DNA of 31,222 nt from CACKLF01 sp002725175 (GCA_002725175.2 PBQX02000098.1:1-31222); one strand, 5' to 3'. Counted from the stretch's first letter, positions 8,457 through 16,679 are shown. Notes: a model not told the origin generated them from the letters alone. Program-made: numbers and translations.

Positions 8457-10250
8457 GTGATTTTGGAAAAGGAAATTAATCGCAAAATCGCGGTGGTATT
8501 TGTTACAGATGTGGTGGGCTTTAGTACTTCCATGGAGGTTGATGAAAATCAAACACTTCAAAGCTTTAGAGCTTGTAAAAGAATACTGGAAGATCTTTTC
8601 TCCGAACATGGGGGCAGAATATTTAATACTGCCGGGGATTCTATTCTTGCAGAATTTTCAAGTGCTGTATCGGCGGTGATTTGTGCGTCGGAATTTCAAA
8701 AACTTATTCAAGAGCGAAATTCTTCTAGCTCTCTTCCGGAAAATGGAAAGATGGAATTTCGAGTAGGTCTTAATATGGGAGACGTAATAGTAGAAGGTGA
8801 GAACTTGTATGGAGAAGGTGTTAATGTAGCTTCGCGTCTTGAAGCTTTATCGCAACCTAATGGCGTTTCTTTATCTAAAAGCATTTATGATTTTGTAAAC
8901 AAAAAAACAGATTTTTTATTTGATGATTTGGGAGAACAGAAGATAAAAAATACCAATGTTCATGCCTTTGATATTATAACTTCTCCAGAAATGAAAAGGC
9001 GCGGCAGTGCCGGTTTGGGGGAAAAGAAGGANACGTCTGAAAAAGCTTCCTCCAATCCTCCTGCCATTGCAGTGCTTCCTTTTTTAAATATGAGTGGAGA
9101 CGTTGAGCAGGAATACTTTGCTGACGGAATTACAGAAGATATAATATCAAACCTTTCGTCTTGGAAAACATTTCCCGTGATTTCTAGAAATTCTAGTTTT
9201 AGTTACAAAGGTACATCAGTAAGAGCTTCACAAATCGCAGCAGATTTAAATGTTGATTATATTGTTGAAGGCAGTGTCAGGAAAGGGGGAAATAAGGTTA
9301 GGATNACTGCTCAGCTTATTGATGCGAGTTCAGATAAACAACTATGGTCCAAAAGATGGGACAAATCATTAGATGATGTTTTTGAAGTTCAAGATGAAGT
9401 TTCTGCATCCATTGCAGCAATGGTGTCCCCTGCAGTTAAGGGTCAGGAGCAGGTAAAACTTTCTAGCAAGAAAAAAGTNGATTCGACCGCTTGGGACNAT
9501 TACTTACGCGCGTTGGCTATTTATAATAATGAGAATGGGGCAACTGCATTTACAGACTCTGACAAAGTAATTGAAATGTGTGAAAAATCTATTTCAATGC
9601 AAAGTGATCTTTCTGATCCTTATGTTTTGGCCTGTAAGGCAATTCTTAATAATATCTATAATTTAGACAAAGCGACTGACCGACCTCAGAATGAAGAAAA
9701 ATATCACAAATATTGTCAAAAAGCTTATGACTTAGATAATAATAACCCTGAAGCTGTGGTAGCTTTAAGTCGATCATACAACTTAAAAAGAGATTATGAA
9801 AAAAGACTGGAATTAGCTGAAAAAGCTCTTGAATTAAATCCTCATCATTCTGGAGCGCTATTCGATTATGCCCTTGCTATTACGTCTTTTGGTAGATTTG
9901 AAGAAGCTATGAAGTGTATTGAAAGGTCAATTGAGCTAAATCCTGTAGAGAAAAAGAGTATAGACTATATGGTTGTAATGACACGAATTGGTTTGAAGCA
10001 GTTTGACAAAACCATCGAGCTTATAGATGAAATGGCAAGGGATGGCAGGGGTGGTGTAGGACAGATAGGTTTTAAAGTAGCCTGCTTAGCCCATTTGGGA
10101 GAGCTTGATAAGGCGAAAAATTTATTGGTGGAATACTTGGCACAAAGACCACAAGTTAAGAATTTAAATGACTATGCGAAGGTAGCTCCAACTATTATAA
10201 AAGATATTTTAATGGAAGGTATGAGAAAATCTGGGCTTCCTGAAACTTAA
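8457..10250 (+). CDS. Class III nucleotide cyclase with TolB-like and TPR regions
   Basis: A 597-residue soluble signalling protein. Residues 8-172 are a class III cyclase domain: metal-binding Asp18 (VTDVVGFS) and Asp61 (TAGDSILAEF), and the transition-state pair Asn123/Arg127 (GVNVASRLE). After a linker, 201-330 is a TolB/FlgO-like domain (AVLPFLNMSGD, ADGITEDI, VEGSVRKGG, QLWSKRWD), and about 345-590 has helical TPR-like repeats. This architecture is common in Alphaproteobacteria. The residues usually selecting adenine, Lys and Asp, appear to be Asn57 and Asn116, so the product (cAMP or another cNMP) is not assured. The start is GTG at 8457 with AAGAAGAAG upstream. No transmembrane segment is seen. 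It ends 6 bases from a convergent cNMP-binding gene, a plausible effector. Confidence 0.92.
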   Translation: MILEKEINRKIAVVFVTDVVGFSTSMEVDENQTLQSFRACKRILEDLFSEHGGRIFNTAGDSILAEFSSAVSAVICASEFQKLIQERNSSSSLPENGKMEFRVGLNMGDVIVEGENLYGEGVNVASRLEALSQPNGVSLSKSIYDFVNKKTDFLFDDLGEQKIKNTNVHAFDIITSPEMKRRGSAGLGEKKXTSEKASSNPPAIAVLPFLNMSGDVEQEYFADGITEDIISNLSSWKTFPVISRNSSFSYKGTSVRASQIAADLNVDYIVEGSVRKGGNKVRXTAQLIDASSDKQLWSKRWDKSLDDVFEVQDEVSASIAAMVSPAVKGQEQVKLSSKKKXDSTAWDXYLRALAIYNNENGATAFTDSDKVIEMCEKSISMQSDLSDPYVLACKAILNNIYNLDKATDRPQNEEKYHKYCQKAYDLDNNNPEAVVALSRSYNLKRDYEKRLELAEKALELNPHHSGALFDYALAITSFGRFEEAMKCIERSIELNPVEKKSIDYMVVMTRIGLKQFDKTIELIDEMARDGRGGVGQIGFKVACLAHLGELDKAKNLLVEYLAQRPQVKNLNDYAKVAPTIIKDILMEGMRKSGLPET

Positions 10251-10256
10251 AAAATT

Positions 10257-10724
10257 TCAATCTTCAAAACTTAATCTTTTTAGGTTTTGGCGCATCTTTT
10301 TTACCATGGATATCATTTGACTGTTTGCTTCTTTACCTGATTCAATAATCTTTATTAATGCTTCTAAATCCTCTGACAATCCTTGACTTTGCTTGTTAGA
10401 GTCAATGAGGCGCATTTGCGTTTTTTTGATTATGGCTCCTAATGCCTTATTTCGTCTGATTAAAGATCTGATATGATCAGATGTAAAGTGTATTGCGGAA
10501 ACTTCGTATTCCCCTGCTCTAGCTGTAACGGTTCTTGGTCTGTGTAAGATAATGGATGTTTCCCCAAAAATCTCACTTTCGCCAATGCGATTAAGCTTAA
10601 GCCCTTCACTCGTGTATAGATCGACATGACCAGACATTACCAGAAATGCTCCGTTTGGTTCGTCCCCATACGTATAAATTACTTCACCGGGTTGCCAAAT
10701 ACATTTATTTCCGTTCTTATCCAT
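10257..10724 (-). CDS. Stand-alone cyclic-nucleotide-binding domain protein
   Basis: 155 residues. Residues 10-100 are a CNB (CAP/PKA regulatory) domain with the glycine turns (PGEVIYTYGDEPNGAFLVMSG) and the phosphate-binding cassette FGE at 53-55 with Arg64 in HRPRT; the Glu-to-Arg spacing of 9 equals that of PKA regulatory subunits, so both ribose- and phosphate-contacting residues are present. The rest (about 100-155) is a charged, helical, possibly coiled tail. There is no helix-turn-helix, so it is not a CRP-type transcription factor. The cyclase gene faces it tail to tail. Role as effector or adaptor is inferred from that neighbour. No clear ribosome site precedes the ATG. Confidence 0.88.
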   Translation of the reverse strand: MDKNGNKCIWQPGEVIYTYGDEPNGAFLVMSGHVDLYTSEGLKLNRIGESEIFGETSIILHRPRTVTARAGEYEVSAIHFTSDHIRSLIRRNKALGAIIKKTQMRLIDSNKQSQGLSEDLEALIKIIESGKEANSQMISMVKKMRQNLKRLSFED

Positions 10725-10738
10725 GGGGCTTAGGATAA

Positions 10739-10750
10739 ACCTATTTAGGT
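10739..10750. promoter_or_regulatory. Small palindrome in a divergent promoter region
   Basis: ACCTA-TT-TAGGT is an exact inverted repeat with a 2-base centre, lying in the 53-base spacer between the divergent cNMP-binding and aminotransferase genes. It could be an operator for either, but at this length chance is a fair explanation. Confidence 0.2.
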
Positions 10751-10777
10751 AAATAACAATAAGAAAGAAAATATTAA

Positions 10778-12031
10778 ATGATCGCAGATGATCCTAACCT
10801 TTTAGAGGCAGTAAGGGAAAAATTTCACAATGTAGGGAATTGTCCAGTTGGCGGNAATAGAATATTTTTCGAAAATGCTGGTGGAGCCCTGACTTTAAAA
10901 AGTGTCGTGGAAGCTTCTAACGAATTTGCTGCATTTCCTGATAACCAAGGTCGAAAAAACGTATCATCTGAATACGCAGTCAGTAAAATTGAGCAAGGNA
11001 AANATAATATCAGNCTCCTATTCAATGCTNNATCAGGANTTGTATTTTTAGGAGAAAGTGGNACNGAACTTATTTTTCGAATCATAAGGGATGCTATTGT
11101 TTCTACAGAANNTGGTGGTAACGTTGTTGGNTCAACATTAGAACATCCGGCTACTCGTAGCGCAGCTATCAGGTGGGCAAAGGTTTTAAATAANAACTAT
11201 GTTTCAATTCCACATAATGATGTTACGGGGAGNNTAGATGTCAAAGACTACNAAAAATTTATTAATNAGGATACNAGNGTAGCAACTATNATCCATAGTT
11301 CTCCTGTAACAGGAATNACATCNGATGTAGCGGAAATTTCAGAATCGATAAAAAAAATATCACCCAATTGTTTTATCATTGTTGATGGAATTCAGCATGC
11401 TTCTCATGGAATTATTGATGTGAATGCTTATAATATAGATGCTTATATTATTTCTCCTTACAAAGTTTTTTCCAGACATGGGTATGGAATAGCCTGGTTA
11501 TCGGATAGGTTGAGTAAGGTGGATCATGACCACTTAATTAATGGACCGACAGATACTTGGGAGTTAGGTACAAGAGATGCAGGGGCCTATGCCACTTTTT
11601 CGGAAGTTGTTAATTATTTTGATTGGCTAGGATTACAATATTCTTCTGAAAATGAACCTCGTGAAAGAATTAAAGCTGCTTATTCAGCTATAAAGAACCA
11701 TGAGAATAAACTAATAGGTTTGATGATAAAAGGAACAGATGAAGTTCTAGGCCTTAAGGATCTTCCCGGGATCAATGCTATAGGTGGTTTTGAAAACAAA
11801 AAACGAGCTGGTTTAATATCTATTTATAGCAATAATATTGATTCTGCCGAAATTGTTGATCAATTAAGATTGAAGGGTATAAGAGTTCATATTAGGAAGG
11901 ATGACCATTATTCAGGGACAATACTAAGACCTCTGGAGCTAAAATCTTGTGTTAGGGTCTCTATCTGTCATTACAATTCAGAGGAAGAGGTGTTAAGATT
12001 TTTATCTGCGATGAAAGAAATTTGCAGTTGA
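10778..12031 (+). CDS. Class V aminotransferase / cysteine-desulfurase-like PLP enzyme
   Basis: 417 residues of the fold-type I, class V aminotransferase family. His123 (EHPAT) stacks on PLP, Asp203 and His207 (VDGIQHASHG) contact it, and Lys229 (SPYKVFSRHGYG) forms the Schiff base. The N-terminus (FFENAGGALT) is of the kind seen in isopenicillin-N-epimerase-like and SufS-like members. I see no SufS/IscS-type catalytic Cys loop in the C-terminal part (RVHIRKDDHYSGT instead), and no suf or isc genes are near, so iron-sulfur assembly is unlikely; an amino-acid lyase, epimerase or transaminase is more likely. About 20 unresolved bases lie between 10855 and 11323. It leads an operon with two acyl-CoA-type genes (27-base gap). 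Confidence 0.85.
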   Translation: MIADDPNLLEAVREKFHNVGNCPVGXNRIFFENAGGALTLKSVVEASNEFAAFPDNQGRKNVSSEYAVSKIEQXKXNIXLLFNAXSGXVFLGESXXELIFRIIRDAIVSTEXGGNVVXSTLEHPATRSAAIRWAKVLNXNYVSIPHNDVTGXXDVKDYXKFINXDXXVATXIHSSPVTGXTXDVAEISESIKKISPNCFIIVDGIQHASHGIIDVNAYNIDAYIISPYKVFSRHGYGIAWLSDRLSKVDHDHLINGPTDTWELGTRDAGAYATFSEVVNYFDWLGLQYSSENEPRERIKAAYSAIKNHENKLIGLMIKGTDEVLGLKDLPGINAIGGFENKKRAGLISIYSNNIDSAEIVDQLRLKGIRVHIRKDDHYSGTILRPLELKSCVRVSICHYNSEEEVLRFLSAMKEICS

Positions 12032-12058
12032 TTAATTAGCGAAGAAAGGAGCCTTTAT

Positions 12059-12832
12059 TTGAAAATAAAAGAAGTAAGTGCAATTGTAACTGGAGGAGCA
12101 TCAGGGCTTGGCCTAGCTACCGCCAGAGAGTTTCTGGAGAGAGGAGCTAGTGTATCAATTTTCGATCTCGAAAATTCAAACACTGCATCTTTAGTGGCTA
12201 AATTAAATGAGGATTTTGAAGGTAAAGTTATTGTTGCTAATGTTGATGTAACAGATTCAAATTCGGTAACAAAAGCTCTTGGGGTTGTAAATAGGCGGTT
12301 TGGAAAAATAAATGTTCTAGTAAATTGTGCAGGCGTTGCAATAGCAAAGAAAACAACTGGCAAGGAAGGAGCGCATCCTCTAGATCTTTACCAAAAGGTG
12401 ATAGATGTTAATTTGGTAGGGACTTTTAATATGGTTCGATTGTCAGCCATAGAGATGGAAAAAAACAAACCTAACGATTCTGGTGAAAGGGGTTGCATAA
12501 TAAATACAGCTTCCGTTGCAGCTTTTGATGGTCAGAAAGGTCAGGCAGCATACTCGGCATCAAAGGGAGGTGTGGCAGCTTCAACTTTGCCATTGGCTCG
12601 AGATTTGGCATCTTCTAATATAAGAGTTAATACCATAGCACCTGGCTTATTCTTGACACCTATGCTTGAAGGACTTCCGGAAGAGGCTAAAGAGGACTTG
12701 GCTAAACAGGTGGTATTTCCAAAGCGTTTGGGTTCGCCAACAGAGTTCGCTAAATTAGCCTCCTTTATGATCCAATCAGAATATTTAAATGGAGAGACAG
12801 TGAGATTAGATGGGGCTATAAGGTTGCCATGA
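12059..12832 (+). CDS. SDR dehydrogenase, 3-hydroxyacyl-CoA dehydrogenase type II-like
   Basis: 257 residues, a classical SDR with glycines at 12, 16 and 18 (TGGASGLG), Ser152, Tyr165 and Lys169 (YSASK). The segment LYQKVIDVNLVGTFNMVRL and the IAPGLFLTPML loop resemble the HSD10/short-chain 3-hydroxyacyl-CoA dehydrogenase group, which oxidises 3-hydroxyacyl-CoA (including 2-methyl-3-hydroxybutyryl-CoA) with NAD. The start is TTG at 12059, supported by GAAAGGAG about 7 bases upstream. Its stop overlaps the next start (ATGA, 12829-12832), so it is translationally coupled to the racemase-like gene, consistent with an acyl-CoA pathway. Confidence 0.9.
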   Translation: MKIKEVSAIVTGGASGLGLATAREFLERGASVSIFDLENSNTASLVAKLNEDFEGKVIVANVDVTDSNSVTKALGVVNRRFGKINVLVNCAGVAIAKKTTGKEGAHPLDLYQKVIDVNLVGTFNMVRLSAIEMEKNKPNDSGERGCIINTASVAAFDGQKGQAAYSASKGGVAASTLPLARDLASSNIRVNTIAPGLFLTPMLEGLPEEAKEDLAKQVVFPKRLGSPTEFAKLASFMIQSEYLNGETVRLDGAIRLP

Positions 12833-13950
12833 GGGGGCCACTTGTAGGACTTAAGATAATTGAGATGTTAGGATTAGGACCTGCGCCGTTAGCTGGACAA
12901 TTGTTGGCTGACTTAGGGGCTGAGGTAACAATTATCGACAGAAAATTTGACAATGTAGATCCTACAGATATTCACAGAAGAAATAAAAAGTCCCTGGCTC
13001 TGAATTTAAAAACCAAACTAGGGCATGCGGCAGCAAAGATATTAATAAATAAGGCAGATATATTAATCGAAGGTTTTAGACCTGGAGTGATGGAAAAACT
13101 TCAATTGGGCCCCGAAAAATTTAAGAAGTCAAACCCGGGGTTAATTTTTGCCAGAATGACAGGCTGGGGGCAGGATGGTCCTTTTTCTAATACTGCAGGG
13201 CACGATATAAATTATTTGGCTATAACCGGAGCCTTGCATGCAATTGGACCAAAGAAAGGTCCACCAATCCCTCCTTTAAATCTAGCCGCTGATTATGGCG
13301 GGGGTTCAATGTTTTTAATTTTTGGCATTTTGGCGGCTTTATATGAGAGAGAACGATCTGGCCTTGGGCAAGTCGTTGATGTAGCGATGGTGGACGGGGT
13401 TGCTGCCATGATGTCGGTATTTCATACAAGCTTTGCAAGAGGAGATTTTGTTGAAAAAAGAGCCTCCAATATGTTGGATGGCGGAGCGCCATATTATCGC
13501 TGTTATACAACCTTGGATGAGAAGTCTATATCGATCGGTCCAATAGAGCCAAAATTTTTTGCTGAGTTTGTTAAGCTTGCAGAGTTGCCGGAGCATCTTT
13601 TAAGGGAGCAAAACATAAGGGAGTTTTGGGAAGATCAACAAGTTCTTTTAGAAAAGGTATTTAAGACTAAAACATTATCAGAATGGTCACAAATCTTTAA
13701 TAATTCAGATGCGTGTGCAATGCCAATTATACCACTTTCAGAAGTGCCATTAAACAAACACAATAAAGCAAGAAATGCTTATATAAAAATAAATGAAGTN
13801 GTNCAGCCAGCGCCTGCNCCAAGATTTGGCAGAACACCTGCAGGTTATCCAAATGCNCCGGTTGGCTCAGGAGCTAACAATAAAGAAATATTGTCAGAAA
13901 TAGGCTTCTCAAATAAGGATATNGATAAAATCTCTTCTGAAATTAATTAG
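12829..13950 (+). CDS. Alpha-methylacyl-CoA racemase-like (family III CoA transferase fold)
   Basis: 373 residues of the CaiB/BaiF fold. It carries the racemase catalytic set His125 (AGHDINYL), Asp155 (NLAADYGGGSM) and Glu240 (GPIEPKFF), one residue off the numbering of the mycobacterial racemase MCR (His126, Asp156, Glu241), so epimerisation of 2-methylacyl-CoA thioesters is a better call than CoA transfer. RRNKKSLALNLK at 51-62 is the CoA-binding segment. It is coupled by a 4-base overlap to a 3-hydroxyacyl-CoA-dehydrogenase-like gene. Five codons near the C-terminus contain unresolved bases. In the cell it would let methyl-branched acyl chains enter beta-oxidation. Confidence 0.92.
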   Translation: MRGPLVGLKIIEMLGLGPAPLAGQLLADLGAEVTIIDRKFDNVDPTDIHRRNKKSLALNLKTKLGHAAAKILINKADILIEGFRPGVMEKLQLGPEKFKKSNPGLIFARMTGWGQDGPFSNTAGHDINYLAITGALHAIGPKKGPPIPPLNLAADYGGGSMFLIFGILAALYERERSGLGQVVDVAMVDGVAAMMSVFHTSFARGDFVEKRASNMLDGGAPYYRCYTTLDEKSISIGPIEPKFFAEFVKLAELPEHLLREQNIREFWEDQQVLLEKVFKTKTLSEWSQIFNNSDACAMPIIPLSEVPLNKHNKARNAYIKINEXXQPAPXPRFGRTPAGYPNXPVGSGANNKEILSEIGFSNKDXDKISSEIN

Positions 13951-13976
13951 AAGCAANTTACAAAGTTATTTTCTNT

Positions 13977-14648
13977 ATGAATAAGGTTTTAATTTACAGN
14001 ANANTNTCTTTTGCNCTTCCTTCNATATANNTNNTGGAGCAACTTTTNGGAATTGGNCACGGTTTATATAAAGGAGANTTAGGGGACGGTTTCGGNTGGC
14101 AATTTAGATANCTGACAATTTGGGCNCTTATCNCTCATGTNTATGTTGGNTATAGATTGTTAAAGGTATCTCTTGGTGGNAAGGATNNAGTTAATGATGG
14201 AGTANTAGGTGCGGCAGCAGCTCTTGGTCTTTATGTGGTTATTATGTATTGGGGNCTTTTTTTTATAGACCCTCAGTTAATTAATGGAGACCATAAACCT
14301 TTTTGGTTAAGAGAATACTATCTGCATCTTATTGGCCCAGCAATCCTATGGTTTGATACAGTTTTTATAAGAAAAGCCTTAAGGAATATAGGAAGTATGA
14401 TTGCTTTTAATTTATCTGTTTGCATCCTTTATTGTATTTGGATTGAGTTTATAATAGCGCCATTTAATTTAGAACCTATCGGTAGTGTGACCAACGGCCT
14501 GCCTTACCCTTTTCTAAATGACATGAGTCTATATGAAAGAGTGGTTTTTTATTTAATTTCTATNGTATTAGGAATTTTGCCAATGCTGCTTTCTAGGTAT
14601 TTGGGTTTAGCTGCTATTAAATATAATTTTCGAATCCCTAGGCCTTAA
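13977..14648 (+). CDS. Integral membrane protein, possibly AIG1/FAR-17a-like
   Basis: 223 residues with about six hydrophobic segments (roughly 44-62, 78-97, 114-130, 140-160, 187-203 and a short N-terminal one blurred by unresolved bases). Some features recall the AIG1/ADTRP/FAR-17a family, whose eukaryotic members hydrolyse fatty-acid esters of hydroxy fatty acids with a membrane Thr/His pair: Thr47 in RxLTIW, His117 in HLIGP, and NGLPYPFLND at 173-182. The similarity is from memory of motifs, so the family call is tentative. It follows the racemase-like gene by 26 bases and ends 11 bases from the convergent acyl-CoA dehydrogenase, fitting a lipid-related locus. About 25 unresolved bases sit in the first third. 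Confidence 0.6.
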   Translation: MNKVLIYXXXSFXLPXIXXXEQLXGIXHGLYKGXLGDGFXWQFRXLTIWXLIXHXYVXYRLLKVSLGXKDXVNDGVXGAAAALGLYVVIMYWXLFFIDPQLINGDHKPFWLREYYLHLIGPAILWFDTVFIRKALRNIGSMIAFNLSVCILYCIWIEFIIAPFNLEPIGSVTNGLPYPFLNDMSLYERVVFYLISXVLGILPMLLSRYLGLAAIKYNFRIPRP

Positions 14649-14659
14649 AATGTTTTTAG

Positions 14660-15826
14660 TTAAAATGATCTAGGCAATCCAAGTTTATGCTCTGCTATGT
14701 GTGACAGAATAAAATTGGTTGATATTGGAGCTACTTGATAAAGTCGTGTTTCTCGAAATTTCCGCTCTATATGATATTCTTTGGCAAATCCAAAGCCACC
14801 ATGAGTTTGGAGGCAAGCGTTAGCCGAATTCCACGAAGCGTCAGCAGCCAAAAGTTTAGCTATATTCGCCTCTGTCCCACAAGCTTTTCCAGCATCATAT
14901 NNTGCNGCAGCATTATAAACNGCCAGCTTTGCAGCTTCAGTCTCTGCATANCACCTTGAAATAGGAAATTGAATACCTTGGTTTTCTCCAATTCTTTTAT
15001 TGAATACCTTTCTATCTTTAGCGTAATCAACTGCCTTTTGTATAAACCAATTGCTATCCCCTATGCATTCTGCAGCTATCAAAATTCTCTCTGCATTCAT
15101 TGAATTCAGAACTTGCTTAAAACCTTCATTCTCTTTCCCTATTAAGCTATCATGAGATATTTCCAAGTTATCAAAAAATACTTCTGTCGTAGAATGATTG
15201 ATCATAGTTTCAATTGGTCTAATAGTCATCCCACTTCCTAAGGATTCCCTTATATCTATAAGGAATAGTGATAGGCCATCACTTTTAGAATTTCTCTCAT
15301 TTTTAGATTTTGTTTTTGCTAGTAAAATCATTAGATCCGAGTGTAGAGCTCTCGATGTCCAAATTTTTTGCCCATTTAATATATATTTATTTTCTTTTCG
15401 AATTGCGCTAGTTGAAATAGAGCTTGTATCAGTACCAGCTTCTGGTTCTGATACACCAAATGCTTGGAGCCTAACCTCACCTTTTGCAATTAAGGGAAGC
15501 CACTTACTCTTTTGGGCTTCCGAACCGTATTTTAAAATACTACCCATCGTGTACATTTGAGCGTGAGCTGCAGCAGCATTACAGCCACTTTGGTGGATTT
15601 TTTCAAGAATTCTTGCTGCTATGAGAAGGCTTAAGCCAGCTCCACCATATTTAGTCGGTATTAAGGCATTTAGGTGCCCACTTTCCGTCATAGATTTGAC
15701 AAATTCAGTTGGGTAAGATTGGGCTTTATCCAATTCCAGCCAGTATTTTTCCGGATATTTTTTGCAGATAGATTCAACTGAACTTAATATTTGATCAATA
15801 GTTTCATCATCTTGTNTAACAATCAT
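14660..15826 (-). CDS. Acyl-CoA dehydrogenase
   Basis: A flavoenzyme of 388 residues that introduces an alpha-beta double bond into an acyl-CoA and passes electrons to ETF. Signatures are FGVSEPEAGTD at 123-133, NGQKIWTSRA at 151-160, DRKVFNKRIGENQGIQF at 271-287 and the Gly-rich LQTHGGFGFAKEYHIER at 339-355. The usual catalytic Glu of the C-terminal YEGT motif is absent: the sequence reads LYQVAPIST with Pro367 there. Glu246 in MNAERILIA lies where isovaleryl-CoA and long-chain dehydrogenases carry theirs. That suggests a branched or bulky substrate, fitting the racemase-like gene nearby. ATG 15826 has AAGGG about 8 bases upstream. Confidence 0.93.
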   Translation of the reverse strand: MIVXQDDETIDQILSSVESICKKYPEKYWLELDKAQSYPTEFVKSMTESGHLNALIPTKYGGAGLSLLIAARILEKIHQSGCNAAAAHAQMYTMGSILKYGSEAQKSKWLPLIAKGEVRLQAFGVSEPEAGTDTSSISTSAIRKENKYILNGQKIWTSRALHSDLMILLAKTKSKNERNSKSDGLSLFLIDIRESLGSGMTIRPIETMINHSTTEVFFDNLEISHDSLIGKENEGFKQVLNSMNAERILIAAECIGDSNWFIQKAVDYAKDRKVFNKRIGENQGIQFPISRXYAETEAAKLXVYNAXAXYDAGKACGTEANIAKLLAADASWNSANACLQTHGGFGFAKEYHIERKFRETRLYQVAPISTNFILSHIAEHKLGLPRSF

Positions 15827-15915
15827 GCTAGGCCCTTTTGTTTTGTTTTTATTTTAAATTAATCATATTAATTAAAAACTTGCATTTTTATTTTTAAATG
15901 CTGCATTATTACTAA

Positions 15916-16269
15916 ATGCTTTCAAGCCCTATAATTTTTCCACATAAGAACTCTGTTTTTTCGGATAGCGCCTGTTTTCAAAAAAAGGAGTTGAATAAAA
16001 TTTTAAATATATATGGACGTATGGTTTCAATTGGAGAGTGGAGAGATTATGGAATTTCCATTTTTGGGGATTTTTCAGTCTTTTCAATTTACAAAGGNNA
16101 TGGTGAAAGCCCTATATATGTAATTGAGAAAAGGCCGAAGTTTGCAAAACGGAATGGTATATTTTCAATTGTAGGAGTGGATGGGGCTATATTGAAAAGG
16201 GCCAATGATCTTGAAACTATTTTATCTTTCTTTTCAAGAAAATTAATGAAGNTATACAAAATTTCTTAG
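15916..16269 (+). CDS. DUF2794 family protein
   Basis: 117 residues matching the alphaproteobacterial DUF2794 family: the core ELNKILNIYGRMVSIGEWRDY at 25-45, a beta strand FSVFSIYK, IYVIEKRPKFAKRNGIFSIV, and ILKRANDLETILSFF at the end. The function is unknown. No signal peptide or membrane segment is visible. Start ATG 15916 has no strong ribosome site; an upstream in-frame alternative is not apparent. It is divergent from the acyl-CoA dehydrogenase, and its stop overlaps that of the next, opposite gene in the four bases TTAG (16266-16269). Confidence 0.85.
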   Translation: MLSSPIIFPHKNSVFSDSACFQKKELNKILNIYGRMVSIGEWRDYGISIFGDFSVFSIYKXXGESPIYVIEKRPKFAKRNGIFSIVGVDGAILKRANDLETILSFFSRKLMKXYKIS

Positions 16270-16550
16270 TCATCATCTTTTGGCCAAGGGCTGAAAGGAA
16301 AGGGAGCTGAATTTGAAGCAAACATTACAAATTTTATTATACTGGCAACCCATGAAGATACGGAACATGCAGTTTGAGNGATAAATCTATTCGGTTCCCC
16401 CTTAAATAAAAAAATAATAAACTGTATGACTGCAAATAACCAAAGAGTGCTTTCAGCTATNGCAAACCCTATAATCAAAACAACGGTCATAAGNGCTCGC
16501 TTTAATTTTCCCTGANTTGGTGCAAGCTCNGCATCGTATTCGTTGTCCAT
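16266..16550 (-). CDS. DUF4389-like small membrane protein
   Basis: 94 residues with two hydrophobic segments (about 19-31 and 33-50), then an amphipathic stretch and the C-terminal SAPFPFSPWPKDDD. The GEPN turn followed by a Ser/Ile-rich helix and the FPFSPWP ending resemble the DUF4389 family of small inner-membrane proteins of unknown function. AGAGGAAAAAA stands directly before the ATG. Several codons contain unresolved bases. It is divergent from the PagL-like gene across a 129-base spacer in which I see no clear promoter. Confidence 0.75.
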   Translation of the reverse strand: MDNEYDXELAPXQGKLKRXLMTVVLIIGFXIAESTLWLFAVIQFIIFLFKGEPNRFIXQTACSVSSWVASIIKFVMFASNSAPFPFSPWPKDDD

Positions 16551-16679
16551 TTTTTTCCTCTTTTTATGTCGTCTATAAAAATTTGATCAGTTTTGTTAGA
16601 TAAACTATATATGATTTAAACGGATTAGTGTATAAGTTCTTTCGGGCTTACTTTTAGAATTCACTTGGAGGNAACATTC

